A DNA stretch of 64,000 bases from contig NZ_WVZN01000005.1 in assembly GCF_011772445.1 (NCBI RefSeq), positions 124,232-188,231 of the forward strand, in the 5' to 3' direction. How positions within the stretch are numbered: the first letter of the stretch is position 1; every line of letters starts with the position of its first letter. This document shows positions 7,937 through 17,331 of the stretch, piece by piece. This stretch comes from Hydrogenophaga sp. GTDB taxonomy: Bacteria; Pseudomonadota; Gammaproteobacteria; Burkholderiales; Burkholderiaceae_C. Made by a program: the position numbers and the translations under genes. Under the pieces are notes generated by a model that had not been told where the DNA came from, made no database searches, and saw nothing but the letters and a program-made list of their open reading frames with translations.

Positions 7937-8898
7937 GGCGTGGCCCCCCGGTTGCCCGGTCGCACAGCGCCCTTGGCGCCCGGCACGCCGCCGGGCTTGG
8001 CGGCATCGCTGGCGGGCGCTGCGGCGGGTGGCGGGGGCACCTGCGCGCCGGCGGGCTCCAGCACCAGCACGTGCAGCGTGCCGTCCATGCGGGCCAGCGG
8101 CTCGGCGCGGATGCGCATGAAGGAGGAGCCGCTCTGGCGTTCCACGGTCGTCACGCGCGCCACCGGCAGGCCGGGCGGGTAGACGGCGTCCACGCCGCTG
8201 GTGGTGAGCAGGTCGCCCTCGCGGATGTCGGTCTCGGCCAGGGTGTAGCGCAAGGCAAGGCCGTCGCCGTCGCTGGCGGGCTCACCGTAGGCCACGCTGC
8301 GCACCCCGGAGCGAACGTCCAGCACGGGAATGGCCTGGTCGCGGTCCACCAGCAGGCTCACCTCGGCGATCAGCGGGTACACACGCGTGACCTGGCCCAG
8401 CACGCCCGACTCGTCGATGACCGGTGAGCCAGCCTGCACACCATGCGTCTGGCCGCGGTCGATGACCACGCGGCGGGAGTAGGGGTCGGCGGCGTCGTAG
8501 ACCACCTGAGCGCCGATGGCCCGCGGCATCACCCGCTCGCGCATGGACAGCAGTTCGCGCAGGCGCTGATTCTCCTTGCGCAGCTGCTCCACCTGCAGGC
8601 TGTTCGCGGCCTGGTCGGCCAGGCGGCGCACGGCGTCGGCCTCGTTCTGCTGCGCGGCGTGCAGGCTGGTGACGTAGCCGCCGGCGGCGCCCACCAATTG
8701 CACGGGTTGCAGCACGGCCCATTGCACGGGGTAAAGCACGGTGGCGAGCACCGCGCGCACGGGCTGCGCCACGCGAAAGCGCAGGTCGGCCACCATCAGG
8801 AACAGCGCGACGGCGCTGAACACCACGAGCTTGGACAGGGCCGAGGGGCCCTGCTTGAAGAACGGCGGTGGGGTGCGGTCCAGCGTGCCCAGTGGCAT
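7933..8898 (-). CDS. mreC: Rod shape-determining protein MreC
   Basis: Bitopic inner-membrane scaffold of the Rod complex that binds and activates PBP2 in the periplasm. The 321 residues comprise a short cytoplasmic tail (PPFFKQGPSALSKL), one transmembrane helix (about residues 22-42), a coiled-coil stretch rich in Gln, Glu, Leu and Arg (about 70-120), the double beta-barrel core, and a low-complexity Pro/Ala-rich C-terminal tail. It follows mreB by 27 bp and overlaps mreD by 4 bp. Confidence 0.95.
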   Translation of the reverse strand: MPLGTLDRTPPPFFKQGPSALSKLVVFSAVALFLMVADLRFRVAQPVRAVLATVLYPVQWAVLQPVQLVGAAGGYVTSLHAAQQNEADAVRRLADQAANSLQVEQLRKENQRLRELLSMRERVMPRAIGAQVVYDAADPYSRRVVIDRGQTHGVQAGSPVIDESGVLGQVTRVYPLIAEVSLLVDRDQAIPVLDVRSGVRSVAYGEPASDGDGLALRYTLAETDIREGDLLTTSGVDAVYPPGLPVARVTTVERQSGSSFMRIRAEPLARMDGTLHVLVLEPAGAQVPPPPAAAPASDAAKPGGVPGAKGAVRPGNRGATP

Positions 8899-8925
8899 GG
8901 TGGCTCGCCGCGCGGAACGCGGCCC

Positions 8926-10053
<1,128 letters not shown>

Positions 10054-10111
10054 CTAAGTGATTGATTCGGTGACGAAAACCGGGCCAGAAGGCCGACTCC
10101 GCCGAACGCTG

Positions 10112-10118
10112 GATAATA
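10112..10118. promoter_or_regulatory. Candidate -10 element(s) in the mreB/gatC divergent region
   Basis: The 269-bp region between the mreB and gatC start codons holds GATAATA. Read rightwards GATAAT could be a -10 for gatC; read leftwards TATTAT could be a -10 for mreB, with CGGTTG (10135-10140, minus strand) 16 bp upstream as a weak -35. No other near-consensus -10 stands out in the gap. Both promoters would then share these bases; this is a weak, motif-only call. Confidence 0.3.
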
Positions 10119-10179
10119 CCCGAACGCCTGTGTACAACCGCACGAAAACAGGGCGGTTTGCCCCGCAAAAGCGCCGTTT

Positions 10180-10193
10180 TGCAACCGGTTGCA
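10180..10193. promoter_or_regulatory. Perfect 14-bp palindrome TGCAACCGGTTGCA upstream of gatC
   Basis: A perfect inverted repeat ends 45 bp before the gatC ATG and partly overlaps a second repeat (GCAAAA at 10165-10170 with TTTTGC at 10177-10182). Its form resembles operators of LacI-family repressors, which usually have a CG centre and GCAA/TTGC-type arms. No LacI-type gene is in the window. A few perfect 14-mers are expected by chance in 64 kb, so this is only suggestive. Confidence 0.3.
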
Positions 10194-10238
10194 GGCCTTC
10201 GCCGCACCCGTGGAGCAGGCTCCTTCACCCCCAGCACC

Positions 10239-10538
10239 ATGTCCCTGACCCTTCAAGACATCGGGCGCATCGCCAACCTGGCGCGCCTCGAACTCGACGC
10301 CGAGCACAGCGAGCGCATGCTCGCGCAACTCAACGGCTTCTTCGACATTGTCGAGCGCATGAACGCCGTCGACACCACCGGCGTGGAGCCGCTGGCCCAC
10401 CCCACGGCCGTGATGGAGGACGTGGCCCTGCGCCTGCGCCCCGACGTGGTGAGCGAGCCGAACGCGCGCGAGGCCAACCAGAAGAGCGCTCCGGCCGTGG
10501 AGCGCGGCCTGTTCCTCGTGCCGAAGGTGATCGAATGA
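10239..10538 (+). CDS. gatC: Asp-tRNA(Asn)/Glu-tRNA(Gln) amidotransferase subunit C
   Basis: Small stabilising subunit (99 aa) of the GatCAB amidotransferase, which converts Glu-tRNA(Gln) or Asp-tRNA(Asn) to the correctly charged forms. The start [19 protein letters not shown] matches the family N-terminus; the upstream in-frame sequence is unconserved. The conserved C-terminal region with RPDVV and the [13 protein letters not shown] end is present. The stop overlaps gatA as ATGA, so the subunits are translationally coupled. Confidence 0.95.
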   Translation: MSLTLQDIGRIANLARLELDAEHSERMLAQLNGFFDIVERMNAVDTTGVEPLAHPTAVMEDVALRLRPDVVSEPNAREANQKSAPAVERGLFLVPKVIE

Positions 10539-12037
10539 AGGCGCTCCACGAGATGGGCGTGGCCGAGCTCGCGCAGGCCATCGCCGACAAGCAGACGAGC
10601 AGCGCCGAAGCCACTCAGCACCTGCTGGCGCGCGCGAAGCAGCACCAGGCGCTGGGGGCGTACCTGTCGTTCAACGAAGAGGCCTCGCTGGCCCAGGCCC
10701 GGGTGGCCGACGAGCGCCTTGCGGCCGGCGAGCGCACACCGCTGCTGGGCGTGCCCATCGCGCACAAGGACATCTTCGTCACGCGCGACTTTCCCAGCAC
10801 CGCGGGCTCGAAAATGCTCGAGGGCTACCAGAGCCCCTTCGACGCCACCGTGGTGACGAAGCTGGCGCAGGCCGGCGCCGTGAGCCTGGGCAAGCTCAAC
10901 TGCGACGAGTTCGCCATGGGCGGCAGCAACCAGAACTCGGCCTACGGGCCGGCCCACAACCCCTGGGACACCACCCGCGTGCCTGGCGGCTCCTCGGGCG
11001 GCACGGCCGTGGCCGTGGCCGCACGCCTGCTGCCCGCCGCCACCGGCACGGACACCGGGGGCTCCATTCGCCAGCCCGCCAGCTTCTGCGGCGTGACCGG
11101 CATCAAGCCCACCTACGGCCGCTGCTCGCGCTACGGCATGGTGGCCTTCGCCTCCAGCCTGGACCAGGCCGGCGCCATGGCCCGCAGCGCGGCCGACTGC
11201 GCCACCCTGCTCACGGCCATGGCCGGGCCGGACATCGATCGCGACTCCACCAGCCTGGACCACCCGGCCGAAGACTACAGCCGCCTGCTCGGCCAGCCCC
11301 GCGAGGGCGCCACCGCCGCGCAGCCGCTCAAGGGGCTGCGCATCGGCCTGCCGAGGGAGTTCTTCGGTGAGGGCGTGGCCGCCGACGTGCTGGCGCCGGT
11401 GCACGCCGCGCTGGCCGAGGTCGAGAAGCTGGGCGCCACGCTGGTGGACGTGTCGCTGCCCCGTACCGAGCTGGCCATTCCGGTCTACTACATCATTGCG
11501 CCGGCCGAGGCGAGCTCGAACCTCAGCCGCTTCGATGGCGTCAAGTTCGGCCACCGTGCGGCCCGATACGACGACCTGCTGGACATGTACAAGAAGTCGC
11601 GCAGCGAGGGCTTCGGCCCCGAGGTGAAGCGGCGCATCATGATCGGCACCTACGTGCTCAGCCCCGGCTACTACGACGCCTACTACCTCAAGGCGCAGCA
11701 GATCCGCCGCCTGATCGCGCAGGACTTCCAGCAGGCGTTCACGCAGTGCGACCTGATCGCCGGCCCGGCCGCGCCCACCGTGGCCTGGGCCATCGGCGAG
11801 AAGGCGGACGACCCGGTCGCCAACTACCTGGCCGACATCTTCACGCTGCCAGGCAGCCTGGCCGGCCTGCCGGGCATGAGCGTGCCGGCGGGCTTTGGCG
11901 GGTCCGGCGAGAACAGGGGCCTGCCCGTGGGCCTGCAATTGATGGGCAACTACCTGAAAGAGGCCGAGCTGCTGCAGGCCGCGCACGCCTTCCAGCAGGC
12001 CACCGACTGGCACACCAAGACGCCCGCAGGGTTCTGA
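10535..12037 (+). CDS. gatA: Asp-tRNA(Asn)/Glu-tRNA(Gln) amidotransferase subunit A
   Basis: Amidase-signature glutaminase subunit (500 aa) that releases ammonia from glutamine and channels it to GatB. The catalytic Lys is in VPIAHKDIF, the cis-Ser in [12 protein letters not shown] and the nucleophile Ser in [16 protein letters not shown], giving the full Ser-cisSer-Lys triad. The C-terminal region with [11 protein letters not shown] and [10 protein letters not shown] is typical. It starts within the gatC stop and ends 2 bp before gatB. Confidence 0.97.
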   Translation: MKALHEMGVAELAQAIADKQTSSAEATQHLLARAKQHQALGAYLSFNEEASLAQARVADERLAAGERTPLLGVPIAHKDIFVTRDFPSTAGSKMLEGYQSPFDATVVTKLAQAGAVSLGKLNCDEFAMGGSNQNSAYGPAHNPWDTTRVPGGSSGGTAVAVAARLLPAATGTDTGGSIRQPASFCGVTGIKPTYGRCSRYGMVAFASSLDQAGAMARSAADCATLLTAMAGPDIDRDSTSLDHPAEDYSRLLGQPREGATAAQPLKGLRIGLPREFFGEGVAADVLAPVHAALAEVEKLGATLVDVSLPRTELAIPVYYIIAPAEASSNLSRFDGVKFGHRAARYDDLLDMYKKSRSEGFGPEVKRRIMIGTYVLSPGYYDAYYLKAQQIRRLIAQDFQQAFTQCDLIAGPAAPTVAWAIGEKADDPVANYLADIFTLPGSLAGLPGMSVPAGFGGSGENRGLPVGLQLMGNYLKEAELLQAAHAFQQATDWHTKTPAGF

Positions 12038-12039
12038 CC

Positions 12040-13551
12040 ATGAGCAAGCCAACCGCCTCCCTGCTGGTGCAAGGCTACGAAGTCGTGATCGGCTTCGAGA
12101 CGCACACCCAGCTCGCCACCCGATCCAAGATCTTCAGCCGCGCCGCCACCGCCTTCGGCGCCGAACCCAACACCCAGGCCTGCGCGGTCGACCTCGCGCT
12201 GCCCGGCACCCTGCCCGTGATGAACCGCGAGGCCGTGGCCTGCGCCATCCGCCTGGGCCTGGCCGTGGGCGCGCACATCGCCGAGAAGAGCGTCTTCGCG
12301 CGCAAGAACTACTTCTACCCCGACCTGCCCAAGGGCTACCAGATCACCCAGTACGAGATCCCGGTGGTGCAGGGTGGCTCGGTGACGTTCTTTCTCGACA
12401 CCGGCAAGGGCGCCGCCGACGCGGCGCGTGAGAAGAAGACCGTGCGACTGGTTCGCGCGCACCTGGAAGAGGACGCGGGCAAGAGCCTGCACGAGGACTT
12501 CATCGGCCAGAGCGGCATCGACCTCAACCGCGCCGGCACGCCGCTGCTGGAGATCGTGACCGAGCCCGATATCCGCTCCAGCGCCGAGGCCGTGGCCTAC
12601 GCCAAGGAACTGCACAAGATCGTCACCTGGATCGGCATCTGCGACGGCAACATGCAGGAGGGCTCCTTCCGCTGCGACGCCAACGTCTCGGTGCGCAAGC
12701 CGGGCGCGCCCCTCGGCACGCGGCGCGAGATCAAGAACCTGAACTCCTTCAAGTTCATGCAGCAGGCCATCGACTACGAGGTGCGCTGGCAGATCGAACA
12801 GATCGAGGACGGCCACGCCATCGAGCAGGCCACGGTGCTGTTCGACCCCGACACGGGCGAGACGCGCGCCATGCGCACCAAGGAAGACGCGGACGACTAC
12901 CGCTACTTCCCCGACCCGGACCTGCCGCCGCTGGTGGTGGCGCGCGACTGGGTGGACGAAGTGAAGGCGGCCATGCCCGAGCTGCCGCGTGCCATGGCCG
13001 AGCGCTTCGTGCAGCAGTACGGCCTGCCCGAGTACGACGCCACCACGCTCACGCAGAGCCCCGCCATGGCGGCCTACTTCGAGGCCGCGGCCCAGGCCAG
13101 CGGCCAGGCCAAGATGGCCAGCAACTGGGTGATGGGCGAGGTCTCGCGCCGGCTCAACAACGAGGAGCGCGACATCGCCGAGGTGCCGGTGAACGCGGGG
13201 CAGCTGGCCGCGCTGCTCGCGCGCATCGCCGACGGCACGGTGTCGAACAACGCCGCCAGACAGGTGATGGACGCGCTGTGGACCGGTGAGGGTGCCGATG
13301 CGCAGGTAATCGACGCACGCGCGCAGATCGACGCCGTCATCGAGGCCAAGGGGCTCAAACAGGTCAGCGACAGCGGCGCCATCGAGAAGATCATCGACGA
13401 GGTCATGGCCGCCAACGCGGAGATGGTGGCCCAGTTCCGTGCCGGCAAGGACAAGGCCTTCAACGCCCTGGTGGGCCAGGCCATGAAAGCCAGCAAGGGC
13501 AAGGCCAACCCGCAGCAGGTGAACGACCTGCTGCGCAAGAAACTGGGTTGA
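12040..13551 (+). CDS. gatB: Asp-tRNA(Asn)/Glu-tRNA(Gln) amidotransferase subunit B
   Basis: Kinase/transamidase subunit (503 aa) that binds the misacylated tRNA, phosphorylates the acyl side chain and accepts ammonia from GatA. Family motifs include [13 protein letters not shown] near the N-terminus, [16 protein letters not shown], the cradle region with CDANVSVR and EIKNLNSF, and a C-terminal GatB/YqeY helical domain ending in [14 protein letters not shown]. It follows gatA directly and closes the operon; the next gene converges 10 bp away, with no obvious hairpin terminator between them. Confidence 0.97.
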   Translation: MSKPTASLLVQGYEVVIGFETHTQLATRSKIFSRAATAFGAEPNTQACAVDLALPGTLPVMNREAVACAIRLGLAVGAHIAEKSVFARKNYFYPDLPKGYQITQYEIPVVQGGSVTFFLDTGKGAADAAREKKTVRLVRAHLEEDAGKSLHEDFIGQSGIDLNRAGTPLLEIVTEPDIRSSAEAVAYAKELHKIVTWIGICDGNMQEGSFRCDANVSVRKPGAPLGTRREIKNLNSFKFMQQAIDYEVRWQIEQIEDGHAIEQATVLFDPDTGETRAMRTKEDADDYRYFPDPDLPPLVVARDWVDEVKAAMPELPRAMAERFVQQYGLPEYDATTLTQSPAMAAYFEAAAQASGQAKMASNWVMGEVSRRLNNEERDIAEVPVNAGQLAALLARIADGTVSNNAARQVMDALWTGEGADAQVIDARAQIDAVIEAKGLKQVSDSGAIEKIIDEVMAANAEMVAQFRAGKDKAFNALVGQAMKASKGKANPQQVNDLLRKKLG

Positions 13552-13561
13552 CCCGGGGCGG

Positions 13562-14230
13562 TCAGCGGCTCTGGGCGGCGGTGTTGGCCCAGAGTTGCTT
13601 GAGCTTGGCCAGTTCTTCGTCGAAGCGCGCGTTCACGCGTTGCTTTTCCTGGGCCTGGTCGGCCAGGAACCGCTTCTGCACGTCCATCTGCTTCTCGTTG
13701 TCATCGACCTTGCGGCGCAGCCACAAAGGTGCCTTCGCCAGATCGCCCTGGTAGAACTCCAGCTCCTGCGCGATGCCCTTGCGCTGCTCGACCAGGGCCG
13801 CCTCGCGCTTGTGCACCGCCGCAATCACCTCGTCGATCTGAGCGAGCGCCTCCTGGCGCTCCTTGTCGTGCACCGCCTGATTGGGGTAGCGGATCAGCAG
13901 CGCACGATCGCGGCGCCGCTCTTCCTGAATGCGGGCCTGTTCTTCTTGCTCGGCGCGGCGCTTGGCCTCCACCTTCTCGCGCTCTTCGCGTGTGTAGCTG
14001 GGCGGGATCACCTCGCGCACGGTGCCGGTGCGGCCCAGGCGCTGCTGCTCGCGGTCGAGGCAATCGACGATGGGGCGGTCGGAGGTGATGCGCCGGCCCT
14101 TGCTGTCGGTGCAGGTGTAGATGGATTGGCTGCTCTGGGCCTGAGCGCCCGCTGCCATCAGCCACAACGCCGCCGCAATGGCCGGCCCGAGGCGGCGGGA
14201 CAGGGGATGCGTCGACGGTGGGTGGTTCAT
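13562..14230 (-). CDS. DUF4124 domain-containing secreted/periplasmic protein
   Basis: 222-aa protein with a signal peptide (hydrophobic core AIAAALWLMAAGAQA, cleavage likely after AQA near residue 31) followed by a DUF4124-type domain (IYTCTDSKGRRITSDRP, with a Cys pair completed by DCLD). The rest, about residues 75-220, is very rich in Glu, Lys, Arg and Gln and should form a long coiled coil. DUF4124 proteins are common in beta- and gammaproteobacteria but their job is unknown. It lies between gatB (convergent) and pyrE (same strand, 29 bp upstream). Confidence 0.8.
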   Translation of the reverse strand: MNHPPSTHPLSRRLGPAIAAALWLMAAGAQAQSSQSIYTCTDSKGRRITSDRPIVDCLDREQQRLGRTGTVREVIPPSYTREEREKVEAKRRAEQEEQARIQEERRRDRALLIRYPNQAVHDKERQEALAQIDEVIAAVHKREAALVEQRKGIAQELEFYQGDLAKAPLWLRRKVDDNEKQMDVQKRFLADQAQEKQRVNARFDEELAKLKQLWANTAAQSR

Positions 14231-14259
14231 GGGTGGTGGTCTGGCAGGTGTCGGGCGAC

Positions 14260-14958
14260 TCAGCTCACGCCGTAGCGCGCCCGGTAGGCCAGCACGCGCT
14301 CGCGGTGCGCCGCGACCTCGTTGCCGGCCTGCGCGGACAGATACTGCAGCAAATCATCCAGCCTCGCAATCGAACAGACCTGCAGACCCAGCTGCCGCTG
14401 TACGTACTGCACGGCACTGTGATCCACGTCGCGGACGCCGCCGTCCGGGCCGACCTCGGTGGCCTTTTCCTGCCGGTCCAGCGCGATGGCCACGGCGCTC
14501 GGCGTGGCGCCCGCCGCGCGGATCAGCGCGATCGACTCGCGCGCAGCGGTGCCGGCGCTCATCACGTCATCGACGATCAGCACCCGGCCTTGCAGCGGCG
14601 CGCCCACCAGGGTGCCGCCCTCGCCGTGGTCCTTGGCTTCCTTGCGGTTGTAGGCGAAGGGCACGTTGCGGCCCAGGCGGGCGAGCTCGATGGCCACGGC
14701 CGCGCCCAGGGGGATGCCCTTGTAGGCGGGGCCGAAGATCATGTCGAAGGGGATGCCGCTGTCGAGCAGCGCGCGTGCATAGAATTCGGCGAGCCGACCG
14801 AGCTTGGCGCCGTCGTCGAACAGGCCCGCGTTGAAGAAGTAGGGCGAGAGTCGACCCGCCTTGGTCTTGAACTCGCCGAACTTCAAGGCACCGGCCTCGA
14901 CGCAGAACTTCACGAATGCCTGGGCCAGCGGCTCGTTCGCCGCGCCTGCCATCACCAT
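14260..14958 (-). CDS. pyrE: Orotate phosphoribosyltransferase
   Basis: Fifth step of de novo UMP synthesis: orotate plus PRPP gives OMP. The 232-aa protein has the PRPP-binding motif VLIVDDVMSAGTA and the N-terminal region LKFGEFKTKAGRLSPYFFNAG typical of PyrE. The ATG at 14958 is chosen because AGGAAG lies about 8 nt upstream on that strand; a second ATG two codons in is possible, and longer in-frame extensions run into the divergent gene. Only 13 bp separate this start from the xth start, so the pyrE promoter must lie inside xth. Confidence 0.95.
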   Translation of the reverse strand: MVMAGAANEPLAQAFVKFCVEAGALKFGEFKTKAGRLSPYFFNAGLFDDGAKLGRLAEFYARALLDSGIPFDMIFGPAYKGIPLGAAVAIELARLGRNVPFAYNRKEAKDHGEGGTLVGAPLQGRVLIVDDVMSAGTAARESIALIRAAGATPSAVAIALDRQEKATEVGPDGGVRDVDHSAVQYVQRQLGLQVCSIARLDDLLQYLSAQAGNEVAAHRERVLAYRARYGVS

Positions 14959-14974
14959 AGGGGACTTCCTCGTG
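14952..14974. promoter_or_regulatory. Back-to-back translation starts of pyrE and xth with interleaved ribosome-binding sites
   Basis: The pyrE ATG (14958-14956, minus strand) and the xth GTG (14972-14974, plus strand) are 13 bp apart. AGGGGA at 14959-14964 serves xth (7-nt spacing), while AGGAAG, read on the minus strand across about 14966-14971, serves pyrE. There is no room for a promoter between them, so each mRNA must begin inside the other gene and the two transcripts are complementary over their 5' ends. Confidence 0.6.
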
Positions 14975-15766
14975 TTCAATCTGACCAGCCTCAACCTCAA
15001 CGGCATCCGCTCGGCGACCACCAAAGGCCTCGAGGCCTGGCTGGCGAAAAGTGCGCCGGATTGTATTTGCATGCAGGAAGTGAAGGCCCAGGCGGCCGAC
15101 GTCGCCGGTCGCTTCGAAGAACTGGCCGGGATGCGCGGGCACTTCCATTTCGCGCAGAAGAAGGGCTATGCGGGCACGGCGGTGTTCTCTCGCCACGAAC
15201 CCAGTGCGGTGGTCACGGGTTTTGGCACGCACGAGTTCGACGACGAGGGCCGCTACACCGAGCTTCGCTTCGACACGCCCAAGCGAAAGCTGTCCATCAT
15301 CAGTGTGTACTTTCCCAGCGGTTCGTCGGGGCCGGAGCGCCAGGAATCCAAGTACCGCTTCCTGGCGGCGTTCTTCCCCCACCTGGTGACGCTCAAGTCG
15401 CAGCGCGAGTTCATCCTGTGTGGCGACGTGAACATCGCGCACACACAGAACGACCTGAAGAACTGGCGCAGCAACCAGAAGAACAGCGGCTTCCTGCCCG
15501 ATGAGCGCGCCTGGATGACCCGCCTGTTCGGCGAGGACGTGGGCCTGATCGATGTCTACCGCAAGCTGCAGCCCGACACCACCGACGCCTGCTACACATG
15601 GTGGAGCAACCGGGGCCAGGCTTACGCAAACAACGTCGGGTGGCGGCTCGACTACCACCTGGCCACGCCGGCCATTGCCGCGCTGGCGCGCACCGAATCC
15701 ATCTTCAAGGAGCAGCGCTTCTCGGACCACGCGCCGATCACCATTGGCTACGACTTCAAACTCTGA
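14972..15766 (+). CDS. xth: Exodeoxyribonuclease III (AP endonuclease)
   Basis: Class II AP endonuclease and 3'-5' exonuclease of base-excision repair, EEP superfamily. The start is GTG, giving VFNLTSLNLNGIRSAT and a 264-aa protein of normal length; the ATG further upstream reads antisense into pyrE. Key residues are visible: Asn in SLNLNGIR, Glu in CMQEVKA (metal), DVNIAH in the catalytic core, and the C-terminal WRLDYHLATP and FSDHAPITIGYDF with the catalytic His. The MBL gene follows 4 bp later. Confidence 0.95.
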   Translation: MFNLTSLNLNGIRSATTKGLEAWLAKSAPDCICMQEVKAQAADVAGRFEELAGMRGHFHFAQKKGYAGTAVFSRHEPSAVVTGFGTHEFDDEGRYTELRFDTPKRKLSIISVYFPSGSSGPERQESKYRFLAAFFPHLVTLKSQREFILCGDVNIAHTQNDLKNWRSNQKNSGFLPDERAWMTRLFGEDVGLIDVYRKLQPDTTDACYTWWSNRGQAYANNVGWRLDYHLATPAIAALARTESIFKEQRFSDHAPITIGYDFKL

Positions 15767-15770
15767 GCCG

Positions 15771-16412
15771 ATGCTGCGCTACCGCACCGTTCCCGTCACC
15801 GCCTTCGCCCAGAACTGCTCCATCGTCTGGTGCGACGAGACGATGGAGGCCGCGATCGTCGATCCGGGTGGCGATCTGGACCGCCTGCTTGGCGAAGTCA
15901 AGGCCCTGGGCGTCACGCTCAAGGCCATCTGGCTCACGCACGCGCACATCGACCACGCGGGCGCCACGGCCGAACTCGCAAGGCGGCTGTCCTTGCCGAT
16001 CATCGGTCCGCACGAGGGCGATCGCTTCTGGATCGACGCACTGCCCCAGCAGGGGGCGATGTTCGGCTTTCCGCCGGCCGAGACCTTCACGCCCACGCGC
16101 TGGCTGCACGATGGCGACACGGTGCGCATCGGTCGCTGCGAGCTCGCGGTGCGCCACTGCCCCGGCCACACGCCGGGGCACGTGGTGTTTCATTCGAAGG
16201 AGGCGCAGCGCGCCTTCGTGGGCGACGTGCTGTTCGTGGGCAGCATCGGCCGCACCGATTTTCCGGGTGGGAACCACGCAGATCTGCTGGCCAGCATCCG
16301 TGAGCGGCTGTGGCCGATGGGGGATGAGACGGTGTTCGTCCCCGGGCACGGGCCCGAGGGCAGCTTCGGGCGGGAGCGGCGGATGAATCCGTTTGTGGGC
16401 GAGCGGATCTGA
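15771..16412 (+). CDS. MBL-fold metallohydrolase (YcbL/glyoxalase II-like)
   Basis: 213-aa metallo-beta-lactamase-fold hydrolase with the binuclear zinc motif THAHIDHAG, a second His in CPGHTPGHV, the bridging Asp in FVGDVLF and a final His in VFVPGHGPE. Length and sequence match the stand-alone YcbL-like group related to hydroxyacylglutathione hydrolase but lacking its C-terminal substrate-binding domain, so the natural thioester or other substrate is not known. It starts 4 bp after xth and is probably co-transcribed. It converges on the M48 gene with a 3-bp gap. Confidence 0.85.
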   Translation: MLRYRTVPVTAFAQNCSIVWCDETMEAAIVDPGGDLDRLLGEVKALGVTLKAIWLTHAHIDHAGATAELARRLSLPIIGPHEGDRFWIDALPQQGAMFGFPPAETFTPTRWLHDGDTVRIGRCELAVRHCPGHTPGHVVFHSKEAQRAFVGDVLFVGSIGRTDFPGGNHADLLASIRERLWPMGDETVFVPGHGPEGSFGRERRMNPFVGERI

Positions 16413-16415
16413 GCC

Positions 16416-17273
16416 TCAGCCCTTGCGCGCCTGCTCGTACAACCCTTGCACCTTCGGCACATTGGCCTCAAGCTGCCGAATGCGGTCCGGCCCCGTCGGG
16501 TGGGTCGACAGAAACCCCGGCGCCGCGCCGCCGCCGGCCGCGGCCATCTTCTGCCACAGGGTGACGGCCGCGCGCGGCTGATAGGCCGACCGCGCCGCGA
16601 GTTCCAGGCCTACCAGGTCCGCCTCGGTCTCGTCGTCGCGGCTGTACTTCAGGCTCAGCAGTTGGGTGCCCAGGTTGGCGGCCACGTCGCCCAGTTGCCC
16701 CAAACCCAGCAGTTGTGCCGCGATCGACAGGCCGATGCCCGTGGCATTGGTCTTGGCCACGCGCGAGCGCGCGTGTTCTCGCAGCGCATGCGCCATTTCG
16801 TGGCCCATGATCATCGCGGCCTCGTCGTCGCTGAGCTGCAGCTTCTCGAGGATGCCGGTGTAGAAGGCGATCTTGCCGCCGGGCATGCAGAAGGCGTTGA
16901 TCTGCTCGCTGCGGATGAGGTTGACCTCCCACTGCCACCCGCTGGCGCGCTTGTTCCATTGCGGCGAATGCGGAATGAGGCGCCGCGCCATGTTGCGCAG
17001 GCGCTGGACCTGGGGGTCGCCGCTGGCCACGAGCGCACCCTTGGCCCTGGCCTCGGCCATCATCTGGTCGTATTGCTGGTCGGCCGCCTTTTCCAGTTCT
17101 TCCGCTGGCACCAGGTTGCGCAGGGCCGAACCCGAGCCCACGTCCACCTGGGCCAGCGCGGGCGCGGCGGCCGCTGCACCGGCGGCGAGCACGAAGGCAC
17201 GGCGCGCCGACCACACGGGCTCGGCGCGTGGTGGGGCGGGGTCACGGGTCTTGAGGTCGCAGAGGAAGCACAT
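16416..17273 (-). CDS. M48 family metallopeptidase, exported
   Basis: Zinc protease of the Ste24/HtpX/BepA type, 285 aa. The zinc site is seen as HEMAH with the third ligand in DETEADLVG. The start at 17273 (MCFLCDLKTRDP) is preferred because earlier in-frame starts would enter the divergent ampG promoter region. The N-terminus is unusual: a CxxC pair, then SARRAFVLAAG and an Ala-rich core ending ALA, which looks like a twin-arginine signal peptide. Periplasmic M48 proteases of this size take part in outer-membrane protein quality control (BepA/LoiP-like); this role is inferred. No TPR domain is present. Confidence 0.85.
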   Translation of the reverse strand: MCFLCDLKTRDPAPPRAEPVWSARRAFVLAAGAAAAAPALAQVDVGSGSALRNLVPAEELEKAADQQYDQMMAEARAKGALVASGDPQVQRLRNMARRLIPHSPQWNKRASGWQWEVNLIRSEQINAFCMPGGKIAFYTGILEKLQLSDDEAAMIMGHEMAHALREHARSRVAKTNATGIGLSIAAQLLGLGQLGDVAANLGTQLLSLKYSRDDETEADLVGLELAARSAYQPRAAVTLWQKMAAAGGGAAPGFLSTHPTGPDRIRQLEANVPKVQGLYEQARKG

Positions 17274-17331
17274 GGGCGAATAATAGGCAAAGCCGCGCGC
17301 CCTTGCGTGACGGCGTTCCACCATCCATCGC

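Noticed and set aside
10253..12052. 599-aa open frame on the minus strand opposite gatC/gatA
   Set aside because: Composition is typical of antisense frames and it covers two firmly identified genes.
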